64,000 nucleotides of DNA from contig JAPVLO010000133.1 of the NCBI GenBank assembly GCA_027257055.1, positions 5,890,001 to 5,954,000 on the forward strand, written 5' to 3'. The notes beneath the pieces are model-generated. The model worked only from the letters and a program-made list of their open reading frames with translations. It did not search any database and was not told the origin of the DNA. Position numbers and translations under genes: made by a program. How positions within the stretch are numbered: position 1 is the stretch's first letter; the number at the start of each line of letters is the position of its first letter. This document shows positions 38,928 through 52,404 of this stretch, piece after piece. The DNA is from Cephalopachus bancanus (Eukaryota > Chordata > Mammalia > Primates > Tarsiidae).

Positions 38928-39405
38928 TGGAGAGAGAGAGAGAGACAGAAATAGAGATGGAGGGTGGGGGGGAGGGGGGGAGGGGGAGGGAGGAAGATGG
39001 AGAGAGAGAGGGAGGGAGAGAGGGTGAGAAAAGGAGAAGAAGGAAGGGAGGTAGAGAGAGGGAGAAAAGGAAGGAGGGGTGGAGAGGAAGGGAGATGGCA
39101 GGAGAGAGGGGAGGAGGAGGAGAGGGAGGGAGAGAGGGAGGGAGGGTAGAAGAAAGAGAGAGGGGGAAGGAGAGATGGAGAGGAAGGGAGAAGGTAGGAG
39201 AGAGGGGAGGAGGAAGAGAGGGAGGAGAGAGGGAGGGAGAGAGGGAGAGGGAGGGAGGAACGGAGAGGAAGGGGGGGAGAAAGGGAGAGGGGAGAGAAGG
39301 AGGGATAGAGAGAGGGAAGGAGGGATGAAGAGGAAGAGAAGATGAGGTAGAGAGGGAAGGTGGAAGACAGGGAGGGAGAGAGGGAGAGAAAGATTCAGAC
39401 TCTTC
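38928..39405. repeat. ~480-bp polypurine (GA) tract
   Basis: Almost pure A/G on the plus strand, mixing GA, GGGA, GGA and AAGG units; the transcript is pyrimidine-rich. Long open frames on both strands are low-complexity artefacts. Confidence 0.95.
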
Positions 39406-39709
39406 TATTTGGGAAAGAACCATGGTGCTTGGACATGAGCACAGACTCTGCAGGAGCCTGAGTTCACACCCCCACCCCCAGTCCCAAGGCACCACGCACC
39501 AGTCAGTAAATGTCCTGTGAAGACGGTCACGAGAGGGTCTGCACTCAGCACTAGCGAGCCCCTCTCTCATGAGCCATGTGCCTTCAACTGCCCTCCTACT
39601 TGCCCTCAGAATCCTAGTCACCCAGTGCCCTGCTGCCCCAGGAGTCAGCCAGGGCTAGGGGTGCTGGCAGGAAGCTCATTTCTTGTCCACAGCCACGGGT
39701 CTGTCCATA

Positions 39710-40035
39710 GGTCTTGTGGTATAATTACATACCCATCACATGTTGCTGTCCTGACCCCCCAGGGTCTCAGAACAGGACTGTCCTTGGATACAAGGCAGTC
39801 ATGGTGTTCAATGCGGTCTGATGGCTGGGCTCTAATCCTGTGGAACTGGTGTCCTCATAAGAAGAGGAGGTGAGAGCACTGAGGCGTCCAGAGGGATGGA
39901 AGACCTGGGGAACGCATCGCCTGCAGCCACGGAGCACGGCATGGGGTGGGGGTTGGGAACCAGCACTGAGGGGACTCCTGGACTCTTTGCCTCCAGAACC
40001 AGGAGACACAGGGTTCCACCCATCCAGCCATTGTC
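39710..40035 (+). mobile_element. MLT1-type LTR
   Basis: In order: catgttgctgtcctgacccc, cagggtctcagaacaggact, ggctctaatcctg, ctggtgtcctcataagaaga and gcctccagaaccaggaga: the MLT1 pattern, strongly diverged. The right border is uncertain. Confidence 0.65.
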
Positions 40036-41141
40036 TTTGCCTGGAGGTGGAGCTATTTTTCTCTGAGACAGAATAAGGCTTCTGCACTCGAGTTTAGGGT
40101 GTAGTTGGGTTTAATCTTGTCACCCTCTGCAAACTTTATTTTAGAAAAGGGGGCCAGAGGGTGACAGGAGAGGGAGTAGGTGAGAGAGCAGAAGAAGGCT
40201 GGGCCATCTAGGGGGTGGGTGGGCAGCCTGCCATGGTCCGGGGTCCTGAAGGTAGTTCCCTCTCTCAGGCTGACCTCTCACTCATGGCAGCCCTGCCTGC
40301 TCTCCTTATCAGCACCTTAAGGGTAATTACCTGCACAGTTTCCTGAGGTGGGAAAACTTGGGAGAATCTCTGAAAAGTTTCTGCATTTCTCTGAACAATA
40401 GGATCCATCAAACAGCCAGAAGAAGGTTCTGTTTAAAAGCCCCAACACAGGAGAGCAGAAGAATGTGCCTGATTGCCACAGTGACTAACTCATTTTTACA
40501 GAAAATTAATGATGCTACAATAACCAATATCTATAGCCTGGTTTTGACAGTTTACTGCAAGCGTTCGCATTGTTAAACAAAAGAAAAAAAAGTATTTTAT
40601 TTGCTACATTTCCCTTTGTTAACAAAACTCCCCATAAGGAAAACCGGAGGTCATTAACAAACAACCATAACATGCTGTTTCCAGCAGACACGCTCCCTGC
40701 ATCACTGGGAACACAGTTCTGCAAAACCGAGTTGGATAGACCTGACACGAACACGCTGGTGCAGACTGGAAACCACCTTGCTGCACTTCGGGTCTGGAAA
40801 AGACACTCTCCTCTCTCCATGCACCCAGATTCGGGCCAGGCCCTGGGTCCACAGGCAGAGCTGAAATCTCAGTCCAGCAGATAGTCTGGCTGCCCTCCCA
40901 CGACCATTGGGCATCCAGGCCAGGGCTTCTGGCCAAGACTCGAGACTCCAACTGGACAGACAGAAATGAACCCCAGAAGGTTATCATCCGCCTTGAGAAG
41001 TCAGTGGGTCTCAACGCGTGCCCTGACATGGCAAGAAGTCCCTGTGTGCCTGTCCCGGAAAGCCAGGAGAAGGTGCCGAGTGTGGTCTTTGGATTCTAGG
41101 AAGAGTCAGAACTGAAACCTTACATTCCACAGTGAATTGAT

Positions 41142-41145
<4 letters not shown>

Positions 41146-41218
<73 letters not shown>

Positions 41219-41485
41219 GGAGACAGAGAGAGAAAGACAGAGAGATAGAGACAGACAGAGAGAGACAGAGAGACAGACTGAGATGAGAACCAGACAGAGT
41301 GAAAGACAGACAGAGATCAACAGACAGGGAGATAGAGACAGAGAGAGACAGATACAGAAAGACAGAAACAGCCAGAGACAGAGACAGACAGATGCAGAGA
41401 GACAGATACAGAGAAAGAGACAGAGACAAACAGAGAGGCAGAGAGAGAGACAAAGAGACAGAGAGACAGAGAGGCAGACAGCGAG
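41146..41485. repeat. Compound (GT)n(GA)n(GACA)n tract
   Basis: About 17 GT units, then about 13 GA units, then ~270 bp of degenerate gacagaga/gacaga repeats. Confidence 0.97.
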
Positions 41486-41844
41486 TCGTCACAGATTAGG
41501 GAAGAAACACCTCACCAAGGAAGCATGAATAGGAAGGAACACATGTATGTGCCGGGGAAGGTGGTTCTTGCAGCCGTCACCCAGCATAGGGTCATGGAAG
41601 CAGCTGAACCTGAAAGAACGGTGACCCCAGAAGTCAGTTCCATAAATACACTGTGTATAGCGCTGCAATTTCAGAGATGTGTCACTTGTCCCACTAAGGT
41701 AACGCAGTTCACTTAAACGGTATTTTCTGAGATTAAATTTAATCTGTAAACCTTGGTGAGGGGGTTGAAAATTGTTTAAGAGCTGTAAGCTACAGCTCAA
41801 ATATATTTTAAAATCCTCAATGGCTTCTCATTACTTTTTGGGGG

Positions 41845-42067
41845 GCGGGGGTTGGTGTCTTACTCTGTGGCCTGGGCTGAAGCGATCCTCCTGCCTCAGC
41901 TTCCCAAGTAGATATGTGTTACCATACCAGGTCATTTACAATTTTTTGTGTAGAGATGAAGTCTTGCTATGTTGCCCAAGCTGGACTTGAGCACCTGGAC
42001 TCAAGTTATCCTCCTACCACAGCCTCCCAAAGTGCTAGGATTACAGGCATAAGCCACTGTGCCTGGA
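41845..42067 (-). mobile_element. AluJ-type element, internally deleted
   Basis: Antisense. The right monomer lacks about 60 bases (the sequence passes from gtggcctgggctga straight to agcgatcctcctgcctcagc). Ends at gccactgtgcctgg. Confidence 0.85.
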
Positions 42068-42076
42068 CTTCATTAC

Positions 42077-42787
<711 letters not shown>

Positions 42788-42913
42788 TTTATTCTAGAGA
42801 TGATGTCTTGCTATGTTTCCCAGGCTGGTCTCGAACCCCTGGGTTCAGGCAATCCTCTCACCTCTGCCTCCCAAGGTACTGGGATTATAAGCGTGAGCAG
42901 CCGTGCCCAGCCT
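42788..42913 (-). mobile_element. AluJ, part 2 (left monomer)
   Basis: An antisense left monomer (tagagatgatgtcttgctat to gagcagccgtgcccagcc); the other half of the Alu at 42077-42249. Confidence 0.88.
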
Positions 42914-42929
42914 TCATTACCCTTAGAAC

Positions 42930-43320
42930 AGATCCAAGCTTCTATTAGGCCAATAAGACTATGCCTTGTCTGACCGCATGACCTTTCCAGTGCATCTCCT
43001 GTGCTCCAGCAAACATGGAAGCCTCTATCATCGTCTTCACACAAGCTGAGTCAAGCTCACTCCTGCTCCACAGACTCAGACCTGGCTCTTTCTGCCCCCT
43101 CCCCTGCCCTAGATTCCTGTGTATCAGGTGTCCTGTCCTTAGGGAAGGCTGCCCTGGCCTCCTACCTCCAGCAGCTCTCCACGCCCAATCTCCCTCCACC
43201 TCCAATCCTGTTTCATGCTCGTAGTTGTGTCTATCAGTGCTGGATATTTCTTATGTACAGTAAATCCTCCTTGCTCTTGGATACCATATCTGCACATTCT
43301 CCTGCTCTCTAGGATTTATT
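42930..43320 (+). repeat. Possible L2 fragment
   Basis: A pyrimidine-rich stretch with L2-like words (ccttgtctgaccgcatgacc, tggaagcctctatcatcg). I cannot align it securely. 43320-43740 shows nothing recognisable. Confidence 0.35.
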
Positions 43321-43749
43321 TGTAACCCCCAAGTCAATACTTTGAAGTTTTTCATGGATTAGGACAGAGGGGCAAAAACTGTGAGCTATCTGGTGCCCCT
43401 GTCCCCAGCAGAGATGGAATAAGACAACACTCTGCTTCCTGTTTTGGCTCTTCTGGTGAAACAAATGTCCTCTTTGTGGCCTATGGGGTGCCATGTTTTC
43501 TGTGCTTTTGGGGCTGGCAATTTTCTGTTTAGAATGGCCTGCAAGCAGAGTGTTGAGGTCCTGCCCAGTGTCCCTAGAAGGCTGTGATGTGCCTGACTGA
43601 AAAAATACTGGTATCAGCAACCTTCCTTCAACGTGAGGGGTTGGGTCAGGAGTCCACACCCATGAACCAACAATATGTATTAAATAAAGTATCTCCAAAC
43701 AGAAACACACATGAAATAAATCATGTACTGACTGGTTGACGAAATGTTG

Positions 43750-43821
43750 TCAGAGGCTTATAGGGAACCAGAGGCTTATAGGGAACCAGAGGCTTATGTA
43801 ACCAGAGGCTTATAGAGAACG
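43750..43821. repeat. 18-bp tandem repeat, four copies
   Basis: Four copies of ccagaggcttatagggaa, the third shortened by three bases. Confidence 0.93.
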
Positions 43822-43954
43822 AACACAGTATTTCTCCTAGAAGCAAGGGTTGTGGATTTGCCAATTCATTGTTTGTGGCAACTGTACAGAACAGAATTGG
43901 TGTGCATAGTAAGGATGAGCTTGTTTGTTTCTTTTGGTTTCCACATTTTTCTTC

Positions 43955-44075
43955 CCACAAGGATGGACAGTACGTGAAGCTGGGGACTGTGGTCATGTTC
44001 ATCACAGTGATGTTCTGGGACCTGGGCTACAGTAAGTGTTCAATAAATACTTATGTGTGGAATGCATGAGGGCAA
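43955..44075 (+). repeat. L2 3' end (sense)
   Basis: gctggggactgtggtcatgt, then acagtaagtgttcaataaat and acttatgtgtggaatg: the sense L2 tail. Confidence 0.65.
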
Positions 44076-44085
44076 GAAGCATATA

Positions 44086-44664
44086 CGAGGAGGACCTCAC
44101 AACACTGGAATTATTTTTGGAGGGCAGGCCCCCTGTAGTACAGGCTTCCCTACTAGGTGAGTGTTCTAGGAACACACCAGGATCTGTGGACCAGCTAGTG
44201 CTGCTGGGAGAGGCCACACTTGGCTTCAGTGAATTTTTTTGGAGATTCCTTCAAGGCATTTGCCCATTTCATGATGGGTGATTTACAAGCACACCAGCCC
44301 ACATCACACGGAGTGTTCAGCAGTGTTTGACCAAAAATGGCATGACTCCCATCCCCCACACTTCCTATTCACCGGATCTCACCCTGAGTGACTTTTTTTT
44401 TGCTTCCCCATATGAAAAAAAGTCCTCAAAGTGAAGTGTTTTGATGATGTGGAAGAGGTAAAACAAAACAAAACAAAAAAATGGGAGAAGCCCTAAAAGG
44501 CATCAAAATCGATAGGTTCAAAAACTGTTGAGCAGTGGAAAAAGCATCTCAATAGATGTATTGCATACAATGGAGAGCCCTTGAAGGTGACTGAAATTTA
44601 AATGTGTAAGAATAAAGACACAATCCATTATAGGTAAATTCCGTTCTTTGGGTCCCTCCTTGCA
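44086..44664 (+). mobile_element. Non-autonomous mariner relic B
   Basis: A second copy of the family of relic A. Shared words: ggcaggccccctgtagtac, gtgttcagcag, tgaaaaaaagtcctcaaagt, gcatcaaaatcgatagg and gagcagtggaaaaagc. Ends are flanked by TA (44084-44085 and 44665-44666), the expected mariner target duplication. The transposase remnant is C-terminal only and broken by frameshifts and stops. Confidence 0.82.
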
Positions 44665-46089
44665 TATTACCTACTGGTCATTTACTACGCTGACTAAAAG
44701 CTATGGAGAGTATAGACTAGATGTGAAATAGGTCACCGACCTCAGAAGCTTTCTACTCTGTGGAGAAGAGGAAGTAATGAAAACATAAACCCAATGAAAG
44801 GCTTTTACGTTATATCCAAGGGCTTAATTTTTTGACTGATTAAAATTATTATAAGAAGAGCTTTGTAACTGTGGGTGCTGCATGATTGGACCAGATGAGA
44901 GCTGGTGAGTGACTCAAGCATCTGCCATTAAATCACTTTCTTTAACACACCCATTTCTAACAGACCTAATCACAATGACTGTGAGATGGGACCAGAGGAC
45001 ATCTCTGTCACTCTTTCAGGACATTGGTTTTCTTTTCTGTAAGACAAGGGAGGGGCAGAGGGATCTGCCAAGGCTCCTGGTGTCTGACTTCTATGACATC
45101 AACCAGACTTTCTTGCTGCCCTCCTAGCTCACTTCCCACACAGGAACTCTGATTCTATCAGAAACATCAGCACTGCCTGTGTTTGAAATAGCACATTAAT
45201 TTAATCACCCTTCTAGGTGGCACTGGCAAGGCACCTGTCCTCATGCAAAGCTCCTTCCTGTCACATCACTACCTCAAAATGCCATTTCTGAACACTTAAT
45301 TCTTCCTCTCATTCTCTTCTCTCTCCATATCTTCAGGTTCATTAATTGTGCTGCTCGAGTCATTTCTATCAACACTGATTTTGAAAATGTACTTGTTTGA
45401 CATTACTATTGCAAATGAGAAAGACGGTATTTAGAACTTGTGAAACTATGGCTTAGATGTATGTCCAGGGGTGTGGAGAACCAGGCAGTGCAGGTCGAGG
45501 GGATTGAAATAATCAGGAAAGCAAGTGAGGGTCACATGTCAGAGCTGTCAGAGTTATGATCTAAGGAATACTATCCCTCAAGATGCATGGGGACAAATGA
45601 ACCTCGTGTTTCGGCAAGTCACATGCCATATGTACAGCCTATTCTTGAAGAATGCAGTCAAAAGACCTCCTTGCAAAGAGCCTTGATGGTTTTAACTCTT
45701 TCTTTTTCTTTTCTTTCTTTTTTTTTGGTAAATCATGGAACTCCAGCCTTTGAAAAATGTCTGTTAAAATTCCACAGAGTGGAATTTTGTTGTATGTTGT
45801 AGTGCAAGGAAATGACATAATGAAAGGTGTATTTTAGAGAGATTATCTAAAAGGATTATGGAGGGAGAAAGCACGGGAGAGACCCACCTCAGAGAGACTG
45901 GGGATAATTTTGTTACAAACTTGATTGAGAAGACACATTCTCCACTCTTAAGGAACAGTTGTCCCAGTAGTTAGACTTTTGGAGGTAGGGGTGGGGGTAG
46001 AGGAGGGCATTCTTAGAGAAAAGTATGGCCATTCCAATTTATCACAGATTTGGATTAACATGAAATACTATCAAGTGAGGAAACAAGAT

Positions 46090-46110
46090 TGCACACACAC
46101 AGCCACATGT

Positions 46111-46142
<32 letters not shown>

Positions 46143-46167
46143 ACACACACACACACTCACACACATG
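46090..46167. repeat. (AC)n microsatellite, interrupted
   Basis: AC units broken by ag, tg, t and tc interruptions. Confidence 0.95.
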
Positions 46168-47944
46168 TCATTGTGATAGGCCATGGACTGCTGCATTAAG
46201 GAAATTGTCCTAATGGCAGAAGGAAGCAAAGCTCAGCTCACTTCCTGGCCTTTGTCAGAAAGGGGTGACCGAAGGGGAGATATATCAACACAATCAGGCA
46301 CAATTACTTCCTGGGTGGCCAAGAGTCTCAAGCAGAACGCTCCTGGATCAGGGACTCCACACCCCTGAAGGCAGTGGGGCCTGGCAGAGAGGTAAGACTT
46401 CTGGCTTAAGAGTTAAATGTTTAATCCTTAAGGAAGGTTCTGAGTGAGAAGGAAGCTAACGCTTACAAGAGACCTCTTCTTACTTTTGACTTGGGCTTAG
46501 TTCAAGCCAGCCAACCAGGGGGCAGGAGAAAAAGTGATTTTACTTCCCACCAATTCCACAACATTCCTTTCCAGAAACTTCCACAGAGCTGGTGCGCTTC
46601 CAGCCAAAAACACTGAGCCCTGGTTCCCCAGAATTTATAGGAGGGCCAGTTACTTCACTTTGGAAGGAAAAAGGGTGACCTTCAAAGATTAATTATGTTT
46701 ATCTTTCCAGTACAAATCTCTTATTTATTCTTTACAAAATACAAGAAGACTGAGAACAATCTTCCAATATTTTTTATCCCAAGTTGATAAAGTCGTAATT
46801 TCTCCTAGTGGACAAATTCTGCTGTCTGTCAAACTGACATGTGATAGACACAAGTCAAAGATGGATGAGGCAAAGTCCCATTCTAAAAAATGTGTAATTA
46901 GGCACTAAATTGCCAAACAAGTTAAAGAAATCTATGGATATTGTAAACATAATGAATATTAGAATATACTAAGAAAAAAATGCTCATAGGCACTTTCCTT
47001 AGATGGAAGACAAGAGAAAGGTCCCCTGTCTTCCTGTGCTGCCATATTTAACCTCTCTTTGAGAAGTCAGGATGGGGCGGGGAACTATGGAAATGGACCT
47101 TGTTGAGGATTAGAAGCACCAGTGACAGGAGGTGACTGGAACCGAGAATGATGAGGAAGGGAATGTAGAAAGCAATGGTATGATGCTAACAGGAAAAGCC
47201 CAAGGGCAGATGCACTATAGACACATGGACATGAGGCCGGTGGGAGGCCAGGTGAAGCAACTCTGTGGGATCTGGCCAGACGGGTCACATGGCAGCTCAT
47301 TGCAGAAATACCGTCACGTACCATCAGTGACAGTGCCAGTTGCATGTGGGTATCTGGCTAAATGCACCTCCAAGTATGACGAAGATTATTGTAATTGTCA
47401 CCTTCACCAGGATCTATCTGAAAACCCAGGTGCAGTGTGAACCAGGAGGAGAAAGATTGCAAGTGTTCTCGCTGGTCCAGCTTCTGTCCCTGCATGGGGT
47501 GGAATTGTGAGTGTGCAATTGTGGCCTAGCTGGCTGACACTGAGCCAGGAGGGACTCATGGCCTGGGTCGAGGGTGACTGGGGAGCACAAATGCCCCTGG
47601 GACATTGGTGTGCAGCCACCAGATGCCTTTCTTTGTGCTCTCGCCGTGGTTCACAACAGAGCAGGGGACGTCCTCTGGGCCTGCCTCACTCTGCGTGACA
47701 TCAAGTAGGAGGCGTCAGGGCCCACTGTAACACAGGCCACCCTCGGCGCCTTCAGAATGTCCACTGTGCAACATCACAGCCTGCCTTTCATCATCCAGGG
47801 CCCTTTGTCCCCAGTGCCATTACCTCCTCCTGGTCACCTTACCCACTGCTCCAGCCTCACTAAGCCTCTGTAGAGTCCAAATGACAGCACAGCAGTGATA
47901 GCCCCAACCTAGTAGTCATAACAGAGATTATGATTGTTGCTGCT

Positions 47945-48125
47945 TCTTTAATAATGCTCGCTCTATGCTTAGCCTGGTTCTAAGAGCTTTACGTGTATAA
48001 ACTCGTTTAATCTTCACAAGAGCTCTAGGAAATAGTTGGAATTTCCATCCTCATTTAGTAGATGAATAAACTGCAACCCAGAGATGTTAAGTGGCTGTTC
48101 TAAATTTACACAGCTAGGGAGTGTT
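47945..48125 (-). repeat. MIR (antisense)
   Basis: ctggttctaagagctttacg, ctcgtttaatcttcacaaga, actgcaacccagagatgtta and acacagctaggga occur in antisense MIR order. Confidence 0.82.
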
Positions 48126-48799
48126 AACTATCCCGTGCCTGAGTTTCTCTGTTCATTCTGCTTACATGCTCTTCCCTTTCTCCCTTGATTCCACTCATGC
48201 CTCCTGCAGACTTCCGCCAGGATGGCACACACTTTGAGAAGCCTCTTTTGGAACATCTTCCTCTCCATCCTCCCTCTGTACCTTCACCTCGGGTAGGAAT
48301 TTCTCTTATAAACTGTGATTTAGAGAGGAATTGGGCTCATTTTCCTGGAGGGAGCCCATCCCACTAGACTCAGCCTTTTCCTGGGGTACAGAGACCATCT
48401 CTGCATCTCACAGGGCTACGACATACCAACAAGCCATGGTCAGAAGCACATGCCTCTCATCCAGGCCTGACAAAGGCCCCCATCAGGAGCGAGGGGCAAC
48501 TGGGAACACGGGTTGCCCAGTGTCTTAGAGCATCCTTAAAAATGGGTTGGAATTCCACTCACCTGCTATGAAGGAAAATATTTAAGGACCAGTCTACTCC
48601 TGGGTGATTGCCTGGGTTTTCCCCCCAAAAGTGTAGCTTCTTAAATATTTCCCAATAGGGTTTTTAAAGCTTAACTTCAGTTTTCTAATTATTATATTTA
48701 CAAATTATGGCTGTGAATTCTACTGCTCAAAGCCACTGACAACTAAATATTTGCCATAGGGTGTCTTCAATGCACATCTTTAAAGAACCCAGGGATTAT

Positions 48800-48960
48800 T
48801 TGTTTATGGATTGACTCAATGATTTAAAGTACCTCCCAGGTCCCAAGCATGTGCCAGGTAATGGGGACATGGACAAAAAGACCCAGGCCTCTTCCCCAGG
48901 ATCTCACAGTTTTCCAGGAAAAGGACAGCAATTGTCACAGTTGTACACTCACTGTGACTC
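48800..48960 (-). repeat. L2 3' part (antisense)
   Basis: ccaagcatgtgccaggtaat, ggggacatggacaaaaagac and cccaggatctcacagttttc are antisense L2 words in order. Confidence 0.65.
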
Positions 48961-49038
48961 AGTGGACAAGATGAAAATATGTTATCTTTGAATTCTTTAC
49001 ACTATAGCCATATTTAGCATTTGTTACAATGCATGATC

Positions 49039-49178
49039 TTATTGTTTTGTTTTTTTAATAGAGACGAGGGTCTTACTCTGTTGCCCAGGCTAGTCTCAAG
49101 CTCCTGGGTTCAAGTGATCCTCCTGCCTCGGCCTCCCAAAATGCTGGGATTACAGCATGAGCCACAGCAGCTGGTCTC
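49039..49178 (-). mobile_element. FLAM-type free left Alu monomer
   Basis: A single antisense left monomer. Target duplication acaatgcatgatc / acaatgcacgatc at 49026-49038 and 49179-49191, so it inserted as a monomer. Confidence 0.92.
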
Positions 49179-50576
49179 ACAATGCACGATCATTTCTAAT
49201 GAATACATTTGAACGGTAATAAATGATATTTTTCCTTAGAAAAAAATGTTTCTAATTTCTTTTATCAACAACAAATTCAAATGATCATTCTTTCCTAGTA
49301 TCCAGGAGGGAAAACAATAAGCTAAGATAGTCATCTACATTCGAACCCCAGCAGAGGATGTAAAAGTGAAATCGGGAATGCTTATTTATTGATTTCACAG
49401 TAGTTGCTTGAAAATGAAAGATTATCTTTCTAATTTGTGCCAAGCCATCATCCTTCAGTCACTTAGAAAATTTCATTCTCAGAGTCACTGTGAAAAGATT
49501 AAAGGACTGAGAGGTGCGTGTTAACTGCTAGGACGGATTATACAATGGCAAGACACATTCGGAGGAAGTCAGTGGTTTCCATCAATCAAATATGCGTCGT
49601 GAAAGGTTCTTGGATGACAGCATCCCAGGGTGGTGTCCAAGAGCCACATCAAATACCAACACGTGGGTTAAGTTGGGCCGTGTACCTGACCAGTCAACAT
49701 AAAGGAATTGAATTTTCAGTCCAAGAGTGGAGTGCAGACGGAATCAGTAGGTAACATCAATACAAGTAGAAGAAATGTAATTCCTTTGAAGTCTAAAGAA
49801 CGGGACTGTCTTGGCAAACACGAACAGGATCAGGAGCCTGAATCCTTCTGAGGCTGTATAGGGTCCAAAGTAAATACTAACCCAGTGTTTAATTGGAATC
49901 CGCCTAAATGTCCCAGGCTAGATGTGATGATAAAAAGCCCAAAGGCTCATAACTCGTCTGGCCACTGAGCTAAACTGCAGTCCAGGAAAAAGCACCATCC
50001 AAACCTCAGCCAGCAGAGAGGCTGAGTGGAATGATGAATGTTTTCATCCCGCCAAGGCACATACTTCATTGCTCAGCATCAACTCCAGCATTTTTTGATG
50101 GATGGGAAGTTTAATGTGCTAAGATACAATAAAAGGTAAGAGTCGGTACTCAACAGAATATATTCAGGTAATGCACCCTTTAATTTGAAAAGACCACAAA
50201 GGATAAATTTAAGTATACAGTTTTTTAGTGAACTCTAAAGCAGCCTTCTTGATGTCTTTAAAGAAGGATGTTTCAAGGGACAAACCAACATTATCAAAGC
50301 AGCAAAGTCATAGAAGGAAACAGAAAGGGCTGAGTGGCCCCTGGAACAGCAGGAGGCCGATCAGTGCCCTTCGAAGGAGCAGGTTGAGGAGTCATTGTGG
50401 AGAGAGTATAGACCACAGCTTGAACCTGCAGCTCAGCAGGGAGGGCAGAATACACATAGGACAGACTGGGCAGCAAGGTCAAGGGCAGTTGTCTGCCTTT
50501 TGCTTGGTTTTCAGTGAGTTGGAGGAAGAGGACTTTGGGAGCATAGATGAATAGGCAGAGGATACTAGATGTGGGA

Positions 50577-50627
50577 GTTACTCAGGGATATACTCAGGGA
50601 GTTACTCAGGGAGATACTCAGGGATGG
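50577..50627. repeat. 12-bp tandem repeat, four copies
   Basis: gttactcaggga, tatactcaggga, gttactcaggga, gatactcaggga. Confidence 0.93.
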
Positions 50628-50705
50628 GTAGGGACCTTTGGCCTTTCTCAGTTCCAAAATTCAGTCTGCTCAATGGTCAAGGGAAGTTTAAACAAACCGT
50701 ATATA

Positions 50706-50990
50706 GGCTGGGTGTGGTTGCTTATGCTTGCAATTACAGCACTTTGAGAGGCGGAGGCAGGAGGATTGATTGAGTCCTTGAGTTCAAGACCAGCCTGGGA
50801 AACATAGCAAGATCTTGTCTCTACTAAAATATAAAAACATGCCAGGTGCATGTCTGTAGTCCCAGCTACACGAGAGTTTGAGAAAGGAGGCTCTCCTGAG
50901 CCAGGAGGTCGAGGTTACAGTGAGCTATGATGGTGCCACTGCACTCCAGTTTGGGTGACAGAGTAAGAACCTGACTAAAAAGCAAAACAA
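50706..50990 (+). mobile_element. AluJ-type element
   Basis: An old dimer (ggctgggtgtggttgcttat to acagagtaagaacctgac). Diverged ccgtatata / cccatata flanks may be the target duplication. Confidence 0.9.
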
Positions 50991-52056
50991 AACCAAATCC
51001 CATATAAACTTAATGAAAATATTAATTATCCAAGTCACAAAGAGAGTTGACAAATGATTGCATTTTCTCCAAATATGCTTTTCATCTAACTGCAACACTT
51101 CTAAAGTCCTATGTGGAGACGTTTCATGTTTATTTGGGACTTCAGGGTTCCAGCTTCTCTCTCTCTAAAAGCAGGCAAAGTGCTACTGTCTCTCAGACAA
51201 TCATGCTGGTTATGCAAAGCGAATTCTAGGGAGTCTGCCGTAGCCATCAAGCTTAGATCATCTTGCTCAGTGTTAATTCCAGCGCGGCATTTCCCCCAGA
51301 ATAGAGCTTTTCTTTAATGCTCGTCTACCTGTGTGTTGGAAATGTGACTCCCTGCCAGTGGCACGTACAACGTGCACACTTGCATTGCCCAACTTTGCAA
51401 CTTTGCTGTTGCCTTTGAATTTTTTTCCTGTTGCTTGGTTTGCCTTTGAACATTCTTTAGTTATCTTTTTCCAGCTACACTTATCTTTATGAACACATGA
51501 TCATACGGTAGCCTCTTTTAAAATTTGAGTCCTGACACTTCAAAGTCTTGTTTCTTAGCATTGACTCTACAGTTGAAGGATCTCTCTTATCTGATTTAAT
51601 TCACAAGCTGAAGTGTGAGGGTGTTGCTAATCAGTGATTACATGAGACCCAGCCACAGACTTCTTTGCTTTCGTTTAATGATACAATGACTCCAAGGTAC
51701 CCAATGAGTTGAAAATAAAGATTACTAAGTAGCCATTATTGTCAAGGCACTAAAATAATCACCGAGTCCCACAGCTCACTGAAAATTTTGATTGTCAAAA
51801 AGACTGAAAAAAGTCAAACCCTTCATTTCTAGTATTTCCAAACAGTATTTATTTTTTCACAGTGGTCCTTTTATTAAGATAAGGAAGGTTATTTGCAGTC
51901 ATAATCTTGCAAAAGTGATTAGCAACTTTAAGTTGCTTTAAATTGTATGTTTGTTAAAATTGAAGAGGAGAAAGATACCAGCGATGTTATTAAGAGTTTC
52001 AAGTATAACTATTGTTCCCTGGACACCACAACAGGTTGTAATTAGGTTTGAATTTT

Positions 52057-52355
52057 TTTTTTTTTTTTTTTTTTTTTGAGTTGGAGTCTCACTCTGTTGC
52101 CCAGACTGGAGTGCAGTGGCCGCTCCCGGCCACTGCAGCCTCGACCCACTGGGCTCTGGCGATCCTTCCGCCTCAGCCTTCCGAGTAGCCAGAATTACAG
52201 GCACGTGCTACCATGCCCAGCTGATTTTTTTATGTATTGTAGAGATGAGGTCTCGCCAAGTTGCCCAGGCGGTTCTCGAACCCGCGGGCTCAAGCAATCC
52301 ACTCACCTCAGCCTCCCAAAGGCACGGGATTACAGGCTGAGCCACTGAGCCCGGC
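52057..52355 (-). mobile_element. Alu, derived subfamily (near-consensus copy)
   Basis: A complete antisense dimer with a long poly(T) and every derived-subfamily diagnostic word; it looks like the least changed copy here. Target duplication ttgaatttt at 52048-52056 and 52356-52364. Confidence 0.96.
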
Positions 52356-52404
52356 TTGAATTTTCAAATATAGTCATGGTACAAACACTTGGCAAGCATT
52401 AGTA

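Noticed and set aside
38923..39621. A 232-codon minus-strand frame rich in Ser/Pro/Leu
   Set aside because: A translation of the GA tract; low complexity only.
41106..41528. Frames rich in Ser/Leu or Arg/Glu/Thr
   Set aside because: Translations of the GT/GA/GACA microsatellite.
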